Assembly: GCA_016858145.1 (NCBI GenBank)
Contig: JAEHOE010000077.1
Location: 312,501 to 376,500, forward strand
Direction: 5' to 3'
DNA from: Edaphochlamys debaryana
Lineage: Eukaryota; Chlorophyta; Chlorophyceae; Chlamydomonadales
Length of the DNA stretch: 64,000 nt
Positions 1 to 16,444 of this stretch are shown here, in pieces. The position numbers and the translations under genes were made by a program. Numbering within the stretch: position 1 is the stretch's first letter; every line of letters begins with the position of its first letter. Under the pieces are notes generated by a model. The model made no database searches. It saw only the letters and a list, made by a program, of their open reading frames with translations, and was not told the DNA's origin.

Positions 1-495
1 GTACAGGAAGGCCTTGTACGACAGTGTTGTACACTATACGGGTCGGTCGGTCGTCGGTCGGGGGGGGGTCCAGGGGTTTTGGGGCATGGTGTCCGTGGGT
101 TTCGTTCCTGCCCCCCCCCTGCCCCGCGAGAGCAAGGGCGACACCGGCCAAGGTCGGGGCGAGGGGGGCGCTTGCGGGCTGCCGGGCCACTGCTCCACGG
201 ACCAGCGTCCTCGGGCGGGGCCAGCCCGTGGACTGGGTCCCCCACGAATCTGGGGGCCGGGCCGGGCCCAAGTCCAGGCCCAGGCCCAGGCCCGCCCCAT
301 GCAAGGCCCGCGTCACGACCATTACAGGCTGCCACTCCGCGGCCACTGCAACCAAAACAACTTCAACAGAACAAACTGTACTCAACCCGTGCCGCCGGTT
401 ACGCCGGTTCTTCAACTCTATTTGCGGCGTTTACCTCCGGCCGGCTCGCCCGGTCCGGAGGCCTCGAGCAAGCTTTGCTGGTAGCTATTAGTTCA
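1..495. other. 5' flank of copy A
   Basis: No gene is supported here. The stretch holds GGTC-type simple repeats around 48-62, a long G run, and a CCCAGG-type short repeat around 270-295 that resembles blocks upstream of the array copies. The first 16 bases recur at about 15685-15700. It presumably contains the promoter and 5' UTR of the gene starting at 496, but I see no clear core promoter element. Confidence 0.4.
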
Positions 496-2841
496 ATGCC
501 CCGTGTGTGGACGGTAAGCCAGAAGCAGCGTGCCTGGGCCATAAGCATCGCCTTCAACCGGCCCGACGCCATCGCCGAGAAGCGCCTGAAGAGCACCTTC
601 AAGAAGCACGACAAGGATGGTAACGGACTATGGTCGCGCGAGGAGCTGGCGCGGTTCATGTAAGTGGCCGTCGCGGGACAGTCGAGGGTCGCGCGACGCC
701 GGACGCTGAGAAAGCCGCGAACGTGTAGGGCGGCTTTAGGAAGCTAGAACAGAAGGTCAGCATATACCAGAAGGTCGTGCACAACACGCCCTGGCCTTGC
801 CCCGCAGAGCAAGCATGACCCAGCCGGGTACCACTTCGGCCTTGGTTGGGTCTGGACTTCGAGTCCCTGGGAGGGGTCCTTAAGGAAATCGGACAAGCAT
901 GCCACCTTGCACCCGGCTACTTGACCTTGTCAGCAAGGGTTCCCGCATAGTGGCATTCTTGTCCGATTTCCTTAAGGACCCCTAATCTGTGTTGTGCGGC
1001 AAGGGGTAAACCCGCCCAACCCGAGAAATTCAACCAGCTCAGAATCGCTCCGCGCGCGGCGCGCTCGACAGCTTATGCATAGGGGAGCCAGGGTATCTGG
1101 TCGGCACGCGAAACCGACAACGTTTGCCGGCGCAGCTCGCGGACATGTCCCAGCATGCCACACACCCGCTCCACACATCTCCCACCGGCACCACCCGAAG
1201 CAACTCAGAATCGCTCCGCGCGCGGCGCGCTCGACAGCTTATGCATAGGGGAGCCAGGGTATCTGGTCGGCACGCGAAACCGACAACGTTTGCCGCAGCT
1301 TGTCGACCTTCTGCAGCTTGCCCGTCGCTTGCCGCTGTGGTGGGCTGGGCACCGCGACTGCCTTCCGCGCCTGCTTGGCAGCGCGCGTGCCCATCTTCTG
1401 ATTTGCGGTCTCCTGCTGCGCCCGGAGCGCCTGGAGCGCCGGCAGGAGCACCTCCTTGTAGCACTTGTTGTGCACGATCGCGTCCGGGCAGCTCGCGCCT
1501 TGCTGCTGGCGCACAGCGAGCACCGCAGGCGACAGCCCACAAAGCGCGAAAGTCTTAGCGTTGCACTTCCTCCAGCCAGAAGAGCCCGCCTGGCCATCCG
1601 TGCTGCATACTAGGCAGTAGTTTCGAGGCACTCCGCTATTGTAGAAGGCAGAAAGCGCAGCTGGCGGACACATTCTCTCGCATGCGATTTGCGACCTGGT
1701 CAAAGTGTCTGGGATCGGCTCCGTGCTGCTCCTACGACCTTCCTATGATGTTTAGAGGTGTTGTGTATGGCGAGAAAGGGAAAACAGGCCCAGACCCGGA
1801 TCCCCGCCCAGTGGTACCCGGCTGGAATGACCCCTCCATCCGCCCCCGCTCCATCCCTCTGCCATCGCGCCCCAGAGCAAAGAGCAAGTGCAGCCCCCGT
1901 GCCGCTCGACTGGCGCAAGAGCTCTGGAGCCTGGCGGACGCCGATGGAGATGGGAGCCTTAGCATCGACGAAGTTGGGACCCTGCTGCACCTCTTGGGCC
2001 TCGAGCACACCAGGTGAGCGAGTGTCCCTGCTTGCCCGCCCGGGGGGGCTGAGTCTGGCAGAGTGCCCCTGCACCTCCCCGCACTCCTGCTGCTCCCGGC
2101 TGTCGATTGCCAGAGGGACCGCTACTGAAGCCGGCGCATCAGGTGCTATGTTCCGTTTTGTGCTGTCGTGCGTTGCGTGGCGCTGACCCTGCACCCCCCC
2201 CCTCGCCCCCTCGTAGCTGCGGCCTCTGCCATGAGCCCATACTGGACGACGCCATGTGGGTCTGCCGTACATGCTGCACACAGCACGTACGGCAAAAAGC
2301 GCAGCGCCCCGAGGACTGGGCCGCCGTGTGCGAGGGCTGCTATTGGGCGCAGCCCGCCGGCCTCTCCCATGACTGCGCTGACGGCTGCGCCCAGGAGCTG
2401 AGCCTCGTGCGGCACGATCCTTTCGTGCCCCGGGCACAGTGCCCGCTCTATAAAGAACTCGAGAAACTACAGCAACAGCAAGGGGCGGAAAAGAGGGGCT
2501 GCCGCGGCCCCAAAGGCCTCAGCAGGGCCCCCACAACCGGCGCTGCGGTCGCGCCGTGGCAACCGCAGCGGGACAGCGGTCTACAGGGGTTGGACGTGGG
2601 GGCACCCGCGAAACAGTTGTGCCAACAACAACACGGGGCGCGAAAGGAGGTCAGCGGCGGGGGCCCCGAAGGCCACATCAGTACTGCCCCTGCAGCCGGC
2701 GGCGAGGCCGCGCCGCGGCAGCAACAAAAGTCTGGCGGTGGACCGCTGCGGTCTGCCAGGGAGGCTCAGCAGGTGCAGCAGGCCATAGCTGTCAAGCTTG
2801 TCTTCGTTCACTCTGGGCCCGCGGGCTGTTGCATGATGTGA
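496..2841 (+). CDS. EF-hand / Cys-rich / CaaX family protein, divergent copy A
   Basis: Three exons (496-659, 1876-2013, 2217-2841) give a 308-residue protein; all borders are GT-AG and the phases match the array copies. EF-hand loop 1 is D39-E50 (DKDGNGLWSREE) and loop 2 is D76-E87 (DADGDGSLSIDE), both with calcium ligands at positions 1, 3, 5 and 12. Exon 3 opens with a Cys cluster (CGLC, CRTCCTQHV, CEGC) that looks like a ZZ- or RING-type zinc site, followed by HDPFV. Unlike copies B to H, it lacks the second Cys cluster and the separate last exon. The tail is instead Gly/Gln-rich and ends in CCMM, a CaaX-like box predicted to be farnesylated because X is Met. It is on the opposite strand from the array and about 14 kb away. 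The exon 2 acceptor was chosen by alignment to the array copies. The function is unknown; a calcium-responsive membrane adaptor is inference. Confidence 0.75.
872..983. repeat. Long inverted repeat (hairpin or MITE-like) in intron 1 of copy A
   Basis: Arms 872-905 and 950-983 are reverse complements over 34 bases with one mismatch (898 against 957); the outer 26 bases match perfectly. The loop is 44 bases. I did not find a convincing target-site duplication. It could be a short MITE-like element or a structured RNA precursor. Confidence 0.8.
1038..1295. repeat. 92-bp direct duplication in intron 1 of copy A
   Basis: Positions 1038-1129 and 1204-1295 are identical over 92 bases, offset by 166. 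The unit begins CTCAGAATCG and ends CGTTTGCCG. The second copy overlaps the 3' end of the minus-strand Cys-rich ORF at 1239-1703, so the duplicated part may be the end of a decayed mobile element. Confidence 0.85.
1239..1703 (-). pseudogene. Cys-rich ORF antisense in intron 1, possible transposon remnant
   Basis: A 154-residue open frame lies antisense within the 1.2-kb first intron of copy A. It has spaced Cys and His residues (YCLVC, then WRKC, ALC, SCPD, HNKCY) followed by a basic helical tail (AAKQARKAV). The layout resembles C-terminal zinc-binding modules of DNA transposases, but I cannot assign a family. The frame is not extended by obvious neighbouring exons, and its 3' end lies in a locally duplicated segment. 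It may be a decayed element, an antisense small gene, or chance in GC-rich DNA. Confidence 0.3.
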
Positions 2842-2861
2842 GCACGTGCTGCTAGACGCGG

Positions 2862-3072
2862 TGGGCAGGGCCGGTGGGCAGGGCCGGTGGGCAGGGCCGG
2901 TGGGCAGGGCCGGTGGGCAGGGCCGGTGGGTAGGGCCGGTGGGCAGGGCCGGTGGGCAGGGCCGGTGGGTAGGGCCGGTGGGCAGGGCCGGTGGGCAGGG
3001 CCGGTGGGCAGGGCCGGTGGGCAGGGCCGGTGGGCAGGGCCGGTGGGCAGGGCCGGTGGGCAGGGCCGGTGG
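2862..3072. repeat. 13-bp minisatellite downstream of copy A
   Basis: About 16 head-to-tail copies of GGTGGGCAGGGCC, with a recurring variant that has T for C at the seventh position (GGTGGGTAGGGCC). It begins about 20 bases after the stop codon of copy A, so it probably lies in its 3' UTR. Because 13 is not a multiple of three, long glycine/arginine frames appear on both strands as artefacts. Confidence 0.95.
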
Positions 3073-4975
3073 GTGGGTGGGTAGGGCCGCGGCCCCGGTC
3101 TGCGCCTCCGGTGTCGTCACACAGCGGGCGGCAGGGACGCTAGCGGAGGGCCCTCACCCGCCCCTTGTCCCGGAGCGAGAGCAGCAATCCGAGAGATGCA
3201 GTATTGCTTATCATATATATACAATGCATATAAGTTAGAGATGCTGGTCGCATGTAGTATTGTAGTGACACAGAGACAACGCATGATGCATGCAGGATGA
3301 ACTTATAAATGGATACGCATTCATCTGCATCAGAACTAACCATAACATCTCTTAATGGAGCTCATGCTACTGCGGTATCGGTTTCCACATAACGTAGCTA
3401 GTTCATGTGGGCGGTATGCCCTGTGTTCAGGGGGCTACCGCAATAAGCGCCTGTCGGCTGATCCAGCCCCCTGTTATTAGCGGGAGTCCCCCTTTCCCAC
3501 GGCATTCCCCCGTTAGCCGGGGTGTTGGCCCTCATTCCACCATCAATTCAATTGCTCCTTGTTCATTAATCCTATTTACTCTTGACGCCGTAAAGCGCCG
3601 GGGGGTAGGGGGGCAGGGACCAAGCAAGGGGAAGTCCGGTCCTGCCCATCTATCTATCCACCCAACAACCTTCAATTGCGGCCCTTCGAGGGCCTCGACC
3701 TTGTAAGCATCGCGCCCACGTCCCTCACGCCCAAGCAGAATCGGGAATCTGCTACCTGGGCTGCTTGCTTTGGTGAGGGATTTGAGGACGCGGCTTGCCG
3801 CAAGTGCGTCCATGCTCGGGCCGTGCGTCCATGCTCGGGCCGTGCTGCATCCTTCGGCCGTGCGTCCATGCTCGGGCCGTGCTGCATCCGTACACGGTCC
3901 CGCCCGGTCCCGCGAGGGAAGGCAGGCCCGCCCCCGGGACCCAGGCCTCGAGACCTGCCCCCGCACTGTGAGTCACCTCACCGCCTCGGGGCGCCCCTAG
4001 CTTCGCGCCCCACAGGCCCTGCCCGCCTCACTCTGCGGCCGCCCCCGCCCGTTGCTCCCCCTCACAGTCCGATGCTGTAAACAGACAGACAGACAGATGT
4101 GAAGCAGTCCTTGTCAGTCAAGACTCAAGAGCCGTCCATCGTTGTCAAACGGAAGCACTGGTGATACACCCCCCTGACACAGCACCATGTCGCATTGTGC
4201 ATAGCTAGCTCCCACTCAACCCGCCAACTGCACTGCCACCCACCCAGCCAGCGGCCCCCCGCGTTCAACAGTTCGTCCGCGTCTTCCCCACGCCCCCAAC
4301 TTCCCATGGACCTCCATGCCCCCCCCTCCGCCAAATGCCCCACCACCCCATACCCATCCACAGCCCCTCGGTAACGGGCCGTGCCGCCTTCCCCAGTCTG
4401 CCCAGGGACGGCCGCAGGCCGGCGGAACCCCGCGTCAGCGGCGGCGGTAGCGCCCGCTCGACAGCGCCGCGGCAAGAAGTGGCAGTGGCGCCACCCACCC
4501 TGTGGTGACCCTACGCGGACGCCGCGGGCAAAGGCCTCGTGTTTTCGCCGTGGCTTTCCCACCGCTTCGCCTCTCGCCTGGTCTCGCCTGCTCGCCCACG
4601 GCGGGACAGAACTGGACCGCAACCCGGCCGGGGTCGGACCGATTCGGACCGGACGGGGTGCCCTCGCTTCGCCGCCGCTGCTCCCGCGCCCGCTCCGACC
4701 TCTGGGCTACGCCGTCCCGCGGTCCGCATCTCTCTCCACCGCCCTCGAAGCTCGTCCTCCGGCTGTCCTCCTCCGCCGCCTTCGGGTCACTGCCTCTGCC
4801 GCCGTTGATGCTCCTCCTCAGCCCCACACCCCGCCTCCGCCACTGCCCCTCACTGCAGCTTCTTGGCGGCTGCTGCCGCCGCCCCTCCCCTCCCGCTCCT
4901 CCTCAGCGGCTGGCTCCGCCCCTCTCCCACAGCCGCTCCTCCTCCCCCGCCTCCTCCGCCGCCCCTCCCTCCCCG
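3073..4975. other. Intergenic region between convergent copy A and GPT
   Basis: I see no supported gene. The stretch contains a relatively AT-rich island at about 3180-3600 with TATATATA-type sequence, 17-bp repeats at about 3806-3890 (CCATGCTCGGGCCGTGC), and a CAGA microsatellite at 4081-4097. The final 500 bases are C-rich and probably the 3' UTR of the GPT gene. Two genes converge here, so it should hold two polyadenylation sites; a TGTAA at 4076-4080 on the plus strand is a candidate for copy A, though far from its stop. Confidence 0.4.
3806..3890. repeat. Short 17-bp tandem repeat
   Basis: Three near-perfect copies of CCATGCTCGGGCCGTGC, with spacers related to GCATCCTTCGGCCGTGC. It lies in the gene-free stretch between copy A and the GPT gene. 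Confidence 0.7.
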
Positions 4976-7900
4976 CTACTGCTGCTTCTTGGCTGCGGCC
5001 GCGGCCTTCTTCTGCGCGGCGTAGCGGTCCGTGGCCACCGTGTAGAGGTAGGTGCCGCCGATGGCCACGAAGGAGCCGATCTGGGGGCGGGGGGGTGGGG
5101 GGGGGGTGGGTGGGGGTGAGGGCAAGCTGGTGGCGGACGCGGCTGCTGTGCCCACCGTCTCACGCGCTGGTCGCCACGAGCATAAGCACGAGCGCCCGCA
5201 GAGCCGGTCGCCCCATAGGAGACACGGACCCGGACCCGGACCCAGTCACGGGTTCCCTCTCCTCTTGCCGAGGGCCCCCTGGCCCTCGCCGCTGCGCCGC
5301 ATCCCGCTGGGCTGCTGCCCCCCGCCCCCACCCCACCCACCCAGTTGAGTATGGACACGGGGTTGCGGAAGAACATGACGGAGGACACCACCACCGCCAC
5401 ACGCTGGGGGGGGGGGGCAAGAGCGGGGTGGAGGGGTGTCAGACTTAGCTGACAGGGGTTCCCGCAGGGGGAGGAGGGAGGAGGGAGAAGGGACAGACAA
5501 TGCCGAGGGGGAGGCCTAAAAAAGCGGGTTGATGCACGTGTTGGGTGCAAGTGGTACGGTGCCGTGCCGTGCCGTACCTTCATGGTGTTGCCCACGGAGA
5601 AGGTGACGGGCGAGATGCCGCAGTCCAGCACCATGTACGACAGCTGTACGGGCGGTACGGCAGGGATGCGTTGGGGTTACGGCAAGTGGCGACCAGCAAG
5701 AGCCCCTGGCGGTGTGCGCCATGTGCCAGGGACAGACAGGAGCAGCTCGGAGCTCTAGGGGTGCTGTGAGACGCGGTTGGCTCGACCCCCTCTGCCTCCC
5801 CGCCTCTTCCCCACCCCCAAACCCCACCTGGTTGTACAGGTGGTAGAACACGCCCCCCCAGCCCAGCAGCTGCAGCACGGGCACCGCGCTGCCGCCCGCC
5901 TTGGCCACCGCCGCCTCCCAGGCGCCCTTCCAGGTGGACCCCTCGAAGTAGATGCCGGCGGGGGCGCAGAAGAGCAGCGAGGCGATGGAGATTAGGCCGA
6001 ACAGGTTGATGCCGTCAATGTGCTGTTGGGTGGGCGGAGGGGAGGGGAGGGGTGGGGTTGGGTGGGGGGTGGAGGGAAGTTTGCCGTTTCGAGGAGGCTG
6101 CGGGGTGGGTCTTCACTCATCGCGGGCGGAGCGCATCCTCTCCAGACCTCCCCCCCACACACTCGACCTCTCGAAGTTCACACCCCCTTGTACCTCTGCA
6201 CCCCTTTCCCTTCCCCCCTCCCCTGCTACCCCTCCCCCTGACGTTCCCCTCAACCCCTCTTCGCTCCCCCCCTACCTTGTAGTCGTTGAGCGACTTCTTG
6301 GAGTAGATGTTCCTCAGCACCATGCCCACGTTGGAGATCATGGCGTTGTTGAAGCCGGACCAGGCGAAGGAGACCTAGGGGGAATGGGGGTGGTGGGTGG
6401 TGGGCGGGGGTGATGGGGTGCGGGGATCGCCTCCCCTTCACTTCCCCCCCTTTCCCTCCTTCTCCCTCTCCCTCTTTGTTTCTCCCCTCTCGCCTCTCTT
6501 GTCAACAGCCTCGCGTCTGCCCCCTTGCGCCCCCCCTTCCCCCCCACCTCCTCCTTGCGCCCCTCCTCCCCCCCCCCCCCCTCCCTTCCCCCCCACCTCC
6601 TTCATGGCGGACAGGGAGCAGCCCGCCACGATGGGGAGCAGCGAGGCCCACACGTACCTGGGGGAATGGGGTGGGGGGTGGGGGGGAGGGGAGGGGGCGT
6701 GCGCAGGTATAAGGGTATTTGCTTGGGGAGGGCGCGGGGCGAGCGGTCGCGTCCACGCACCGGCAGGGGCCAGGGCCTTGGCCTCCTCCCCTCACCTCTT
6801 GCCTCCTCCCCCCCCTATGTCCGCCCCCGTCCCAGGGCCCCACCCCCACCCACCAGGGGTACCACACGCCCAGCAGCGGCCCGCTGAGCGCCACCGAGAA
6901 CACGGGCTCCGCGCTCTTGACGATGTGCGCAAAGGACACGGCCATCTGGCTGAAGGACACCACGGCGGCGATGTGGCCCACGGTGTGGAAGAAGGCCACG
7001 GGCAGGAGGGCGGCGAAGAACTTGGCGTCGATCTGGGGGAGGGGGGTGGAGGGGGGGCGATAGGGGGAGGTGAGCAAGTCCTGACTGGGGAGCCGGCGTG
7101 GGCCCCTGCATGCATTCGCCCCGGCCTTGTTCTGCTTGGCCAGCTCCGTCCAACCCCCCTTCCCCTCCCCCTCCCCTGCAAGGGGTGCCAGCTCTCGTTT
7201 GGGGAGCAGGTGACGGCCTGCGCGGGCCGCGGCCTGGCCCCTCCTCCCCCCTTTCCACCCCTAATTCAAGTGGCCACCCCTGTTCGACGCCCGGCTGGGG
7301 GGTGGCGGCGGTGCTCCCAGCCTCGCCCTGCGGGGCTGCAGCCCCAGCCGCACACCCGGAGCCGCCCCACACCCCGCCAGCCGCCCCACACCCCGCCATG
7401 CTCTGGGAAGGGACACCCCAGTTGCCGTCTGCTGAGCGGGTGTGGAGGGTGCCCCCCCGTGTGGAGGGTGCCGCGGTGCAAGCACCTGCCCGCCTCCCTC
7501 CCACCCCCCTCATCGGTCCCCCGGGCTGCAGGTGGCGATCACTCGACCACCTTGAGCCTCCCTGTGGGCATGAAGCCGGCAGCCTGCGTGCCGCCGTTAC
7601 TCCCCCAGAAGGATTCTACTAGGCTTCCCCTTCGGAAGTCCTTGCCTCGACCCATGCCGTTGGACACCTGCGATCCTGATGGGCTTCGCCATGCCCAACT
7701 GGGCCCCCTTCAGCCTGTTCCAGCCAGATCCCTGCCCCCTTCAGTCGCTCAGGCCACATCCGTCCGCCCTTCCTCCCTCCCCCGCACAACATCTGCTCGC
7801 CCCTCCCTCTGCAGGCTGCCTCAGCCCTCCCACCCCCCCTCTCCCTTCCCCCTTCCCCTGAGGGCCGCACCTGGGGCACGGGGTGCAGCTTGGTGATCCA

Positions 7901-8787
7901 CAGCACACCCATGAACAGACCCGAGGCGACTGGGGGAGCAAGTGAAGGGGGGGGGGGGGTACAAGGAGTCGGGGTGGGGTGGGGTGGCAGGCAGAGAAGG
8001 GTGAGGGGCCAGGCTGTGGCTCGCCCCTCAAGTCGGGCGATGCCCGCATGACGTGGTCTGAAGGCCCTCTAGAGAGCCCCCGCTTCCCGCTAGCAACGTA
8101 TCCCGACTGGCAAACGCCGTTGCCAGCGCCCAGGTTGCCCCTTACTTCATTCCCCCGGCCATGGGCCAGCAGGACACTGACGTTTCGAGGATGAAGCTGC
8201 CGACATGACCCTTTCTGGCTTCCGCACGCCCAGGCCACAACCCCATCCCCCCGCGTGGTCCCAGGCGTTGACCGGTGCCAATCCTGCTCGTTAGCCCCTT
8301 CCAGTCGACCCTCTGTCGTGGTTGACAACTAGGGGGCTAGCCAGCAGGCGGCTCACCGAGCTGCCAGGTCCCGATGAACCAGGGGCATGGGAAAGCGTTG
8401 AGCGTGGACTTATTGATGATGTTGAAGATGATGTTGAAGGCGTACCTGTATCGATCAAATGGTTGCGGTGAGGGTCGCGACGCTTGCGGGGCAGGCGGGC
8501 GGGCACCGGACGCACCAGAGAAGGATGAAAGTCGGCAGCTTCCAGTTCGCCCTAGGGCTCTCCTGAGGAACGCTAGCTGCCGATGCCGCCGTGACGACGG
8601 TCCTGCTGCTGGTGCCGACCTGCTGCGGCTGCAGAAAGGCCGGCCCCGGAACCGGCACCTGTCGGCATGCGGCTGCGGCGCTGACTGCCGGGGCCACCGA
8701 TACCGGGCGCACTATCGGTTTGAGGCATGTTGCTTGCACCGGCAACGCTTGCCGCCGATGGAGAACTGGTCTCGTTAGCGTCGCCAT
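4976..8787 (-). CDS. GPT: Plastid sugar-phosphate/phosphate translocator (GPT/PPT type)
   Basis: Ten exons (8516-8787, 8357-8445, 7871-7929, 6854-7032, 6597-6657, 6276-6374, 5828-6022, 5578-5643, 5341-5403, 4976-5080) join in frame to 395 residues. The ATG at 8787 has a good context (GCCATGG). The first 80 or so residues are rich in Ala, Ser, Arg and Val, as in a chloroplast transit peptide, then NWKLPTFILLWYAFNIIFN starts the membrane domain. Family landmarks are FHTVGHIAAVVSFSQMAVSF, HIVKSAEPVFSV, NIYSKKSL, YHLYNQLSYMVL and ISPVTFSVGNTMKR. HIVKSAEP and SVGNTMKR fit the glucose-6-phosphate or phosphoenolpyruvate translocators better than the strict triose-phosphate translocator, which usually has an IKALEPFF motif. 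The protein would exchange a phosphorylated sugar for phosphate across the inner plastid envelope. The C terminus ends in an Ala/Lys/Gln stretch. Substrate specificity cannot be settled by reading. Confidence 0.92.
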
Positions 8788-9743
8788 GGCTGCTGCGTTC
8801 AACGGACTGAGGCCCTAGAGTCAATATGCAGCCAACCGTTCCCTAGGTGCGATAGCAGTGAGCCGTGGTTATTGCGATGTGCGGGTCGGGCGATATTCGG
8901 GCATAGTTCGCTAGGAATGGCCAAGGTCGTGGGTGCGGTCGTGCTGCACGCCGGGGCGCTGGCACGCGTGGGCCCCAAACCCGCCGGGACCGGCCCCGGT
9001 CCCGCTGCCAGGATTTCACATTCCTGCCCTTCCTACTCTCATAGCTATACAAGCGGGCTCAATTTAGACGTCCAAAACGACCTTACACGGTGCGGGTCGC
9101 GTTGGTCGCCAATGCTGTGCGAACCACACGATGGCCGTCCGCACGCCCCAAGCACCCGGCCGACGGCCACGCTCTCACCGCGCACCGTCCGGGCACGCGG
9201 CCCCATCCCCCCTGCAACTACCAACCGCCACACTATGACCGAAGAATGCGTCTGCGCGTAATGAATGGCCCCTGGGGCCTTGAGGCCGCCTTGGCCACAG
9301 CTCCTGCTCTCCAGTGCTCGGCCCCTGCGGCCTGCACCCGGCCATCCCCCAGACGCGCCGTCACAGGGGAGTGCTCAACTCCACAGACCTGGTCCTGCAT
9401 CTTGCCATGGCCGTCCGACCACCCTCGTCCAGTCCCCGCCGCGGAATTCTCTTGACATCCACACAGTGCCCGTCAAACCGGGGCACCACTGGCAGCGCTA
9501 ACTCACAGCCGTAGTAGTTGCCGTCGCTTGCAGCCGACCGTCCCGACGGATTCGCAAAGCCCTCCTCCACACACGATGCCACCTGCAAAACCTGTAGTCA
9601 GCCGGCCGGTCCGCGCCGGTCATCGCTACCCACTGCCCCGCCTCCGGGCGCTCCACAGCCCCCCGCGGTCCCCCGGCTCCCCTCCCTAAGCCCCCCCTCT
9701 CCCGCCCTCTGCCCTCCCCCTCAACCCCCCCTCACCCCCCCCC
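8788..9743. other. Spacer between GPT start and DHFR-TS stop
   Basis: Both flanking genes are on the minus strand, so this stretch should carry the 3' UTR of DHFR-TS and the promoter and 5' UTR of GPT. No additional coding exon is convincing. A minus-strand TGTAA, the usual green-algal polyadenylation signal, lies at 9083-9087. Confidence 0.5.
9083..9087 (-). terminator. Candidate TGTAA polyadenylation signal for DHFR-TS
   Basis: TGTAA on the minus strand, about 660 bases downstream of the DHFR-TS stop. TGTAA is the usual polyadenylation signal in volvocine green algae. A five-base motif is weak evidence on its own. Confidence 0.25.
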
Positions 9744-14910
<5,167 letters not shown>

Positions 14911-16444
14911 AAGGCAATCGCTGCTCTATACGTGCAGCAGGTGCGGCGTTTGACGGCACCTCACCTGCGACTCTTGCGGAACGTCGCCGCCACGAACACA
15001 TTTCCCTCCGTCCTTCGCCCCGACCCGTCTCCTCCCCCACATCAAACCCACCCCACCTCCTCTAAGCATCCATATCGAGCGCAGCCTGTGTGGCTGGAAA
15101 GCCCTAACGCGAGGGCATCGCGGCACCCTGACGGACCGCGCCCACCCATCGGCAACGCCGGGCTACGCGACCGTCCAGCAGGAGCCCACTGGGCGCGACT
15201 CCAGCCTTCTGCAAGCCAGCGGTGAGGCCCCTGCCTCTCATTACCACTGCCGGCTGGTGGGCCAGACATGCGTCGTTGTGGCAGTGTGTCTTGCCCTCCA
15301 CAGGCAAGCGGTGGGCCGGGCGGCTAGGGAGCACTGCTGGCCGCGTTCCGAGGTGCGCTTTGATTGACGCATGCCTCCTCCACAGGGGGCCAAGGGAATG
15401 GCGAACCACAGACACCCCCATCCACGTTCCCCCCGCACGCCTGCGTGGGTCCCCTGATACCCTGAAGGGCGCCTGCTCTCCACTCTCCAGGGCGGGGAGG
15501 TCAGCGCTCAGCCGTCAGGCGCCTGCCCGCCGCTTATGCATGCCGTGCAGCGGGGGCCACGTGGGAGATGTGGCTGTGCGCAAGGGAGGCTGTACGTTGC
15601 AGCGGCGCATCATGGGAGCTACGGCACGGATTCGTTGGAGCCAATCACGCTGTAATAACCTGAGGTGCTCCACACTGCCGGTACGTACAGGAAGGCCTTG
15701 CCATCGAGGAACTGCCGTGGTGACTCTTACACAGCGTCCGCAGTTCCGGCAGAGCCCTTCCTTGTGCACATTTGACGGACGGCCTCAGCAGTTGCCGGGC
15801 GGGGTTTAACAGCCGAATACATCTTGGGGGTGCACGTCTTATGGATGGCAATGAAAGCCCACAGTATCCAGTATGAACCTCCACGGAAGATCTCGAGCCC
15901 TTGCACAACACGGCCGCGCTTGACCGCTTGGCGCCCAGGCCGGCAGATACGCTCGGCATAATTGTCATGCTTTCAAGACAAGCACCTGGGCCCAAACCAG
16001 GTGACATTGAACACGAGGAAACACAGAGGCAGCAGTGGCAGCCAAGTTCACAGTAACGAATCAAATGCATTTGGTTTGGTGGTCCTGGTCGACCGTGCTT
16101 GCCCCCACCCCCACCCCGTGACCGCGTCCTAGAAACGCTCACTTCTCTTCAGGTGGACAATCAACACACACGGGTCGATTGGTCAATGAATGCATGGTGG
16201 TTTGCTCCGAACCCAGTCAGTATCACTGAGAAGCCCTGGCCACAGGGATGGCCATGACCAATAGAGGAGCAACGCCCTAGTACTGTGCCCACGAAGTATT
16301 ATTGCATCAGTTGCCGCCCGCAATGAGGTTAATAACCGATGAGTCACAGAGCCCAGTTTCTTGGCGCTCAGTCAGCCGTAAGCCCTGTCCCTGAGACCTC
16401 TCCCCTCTCGCTCCCCGCAGTATAACCACGTGCGCTTCATCCGC
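14911..16444. other. Spacer between DHFR-TS and array copy B
   Basis: No supported gene. The first few hundred bases are upstream of DHFR-TS and should contain its promoter. From about 15,840 the sequence resembles 19,620-20,234, the region downstream of copy C, so this part is the 3' flank of copy B. A 16-base match to the first 16 bases of the window occurs at about 15,685. Confidence 0.5.

Noticed and set aside
2862..3072. CRISPR-like array
   Set aside because: There are no spacers: units are head-to-tail and nearly identical, and the genome is eukaryotic.
2846..3238. Gly/Arg/Val repeat protein at the 13-bp minisatellite
   Set aside because: A repeat of 13 bp reads open in all frames; it lies just after the stop of copy A and no gene structure supports it.
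4381..5448. Long plus-strand open frame of 355 residues
   Set aside because: Pro/Ser/Arg-rich composition from GC-rich DNA, overlapping GPT exons on the other strand; no domain visible.
6397..7896. Plus-strand open frame of 499 residues
   Set aside because: Antisense to GPT exons and introns, low complexity, no recognisable fold.
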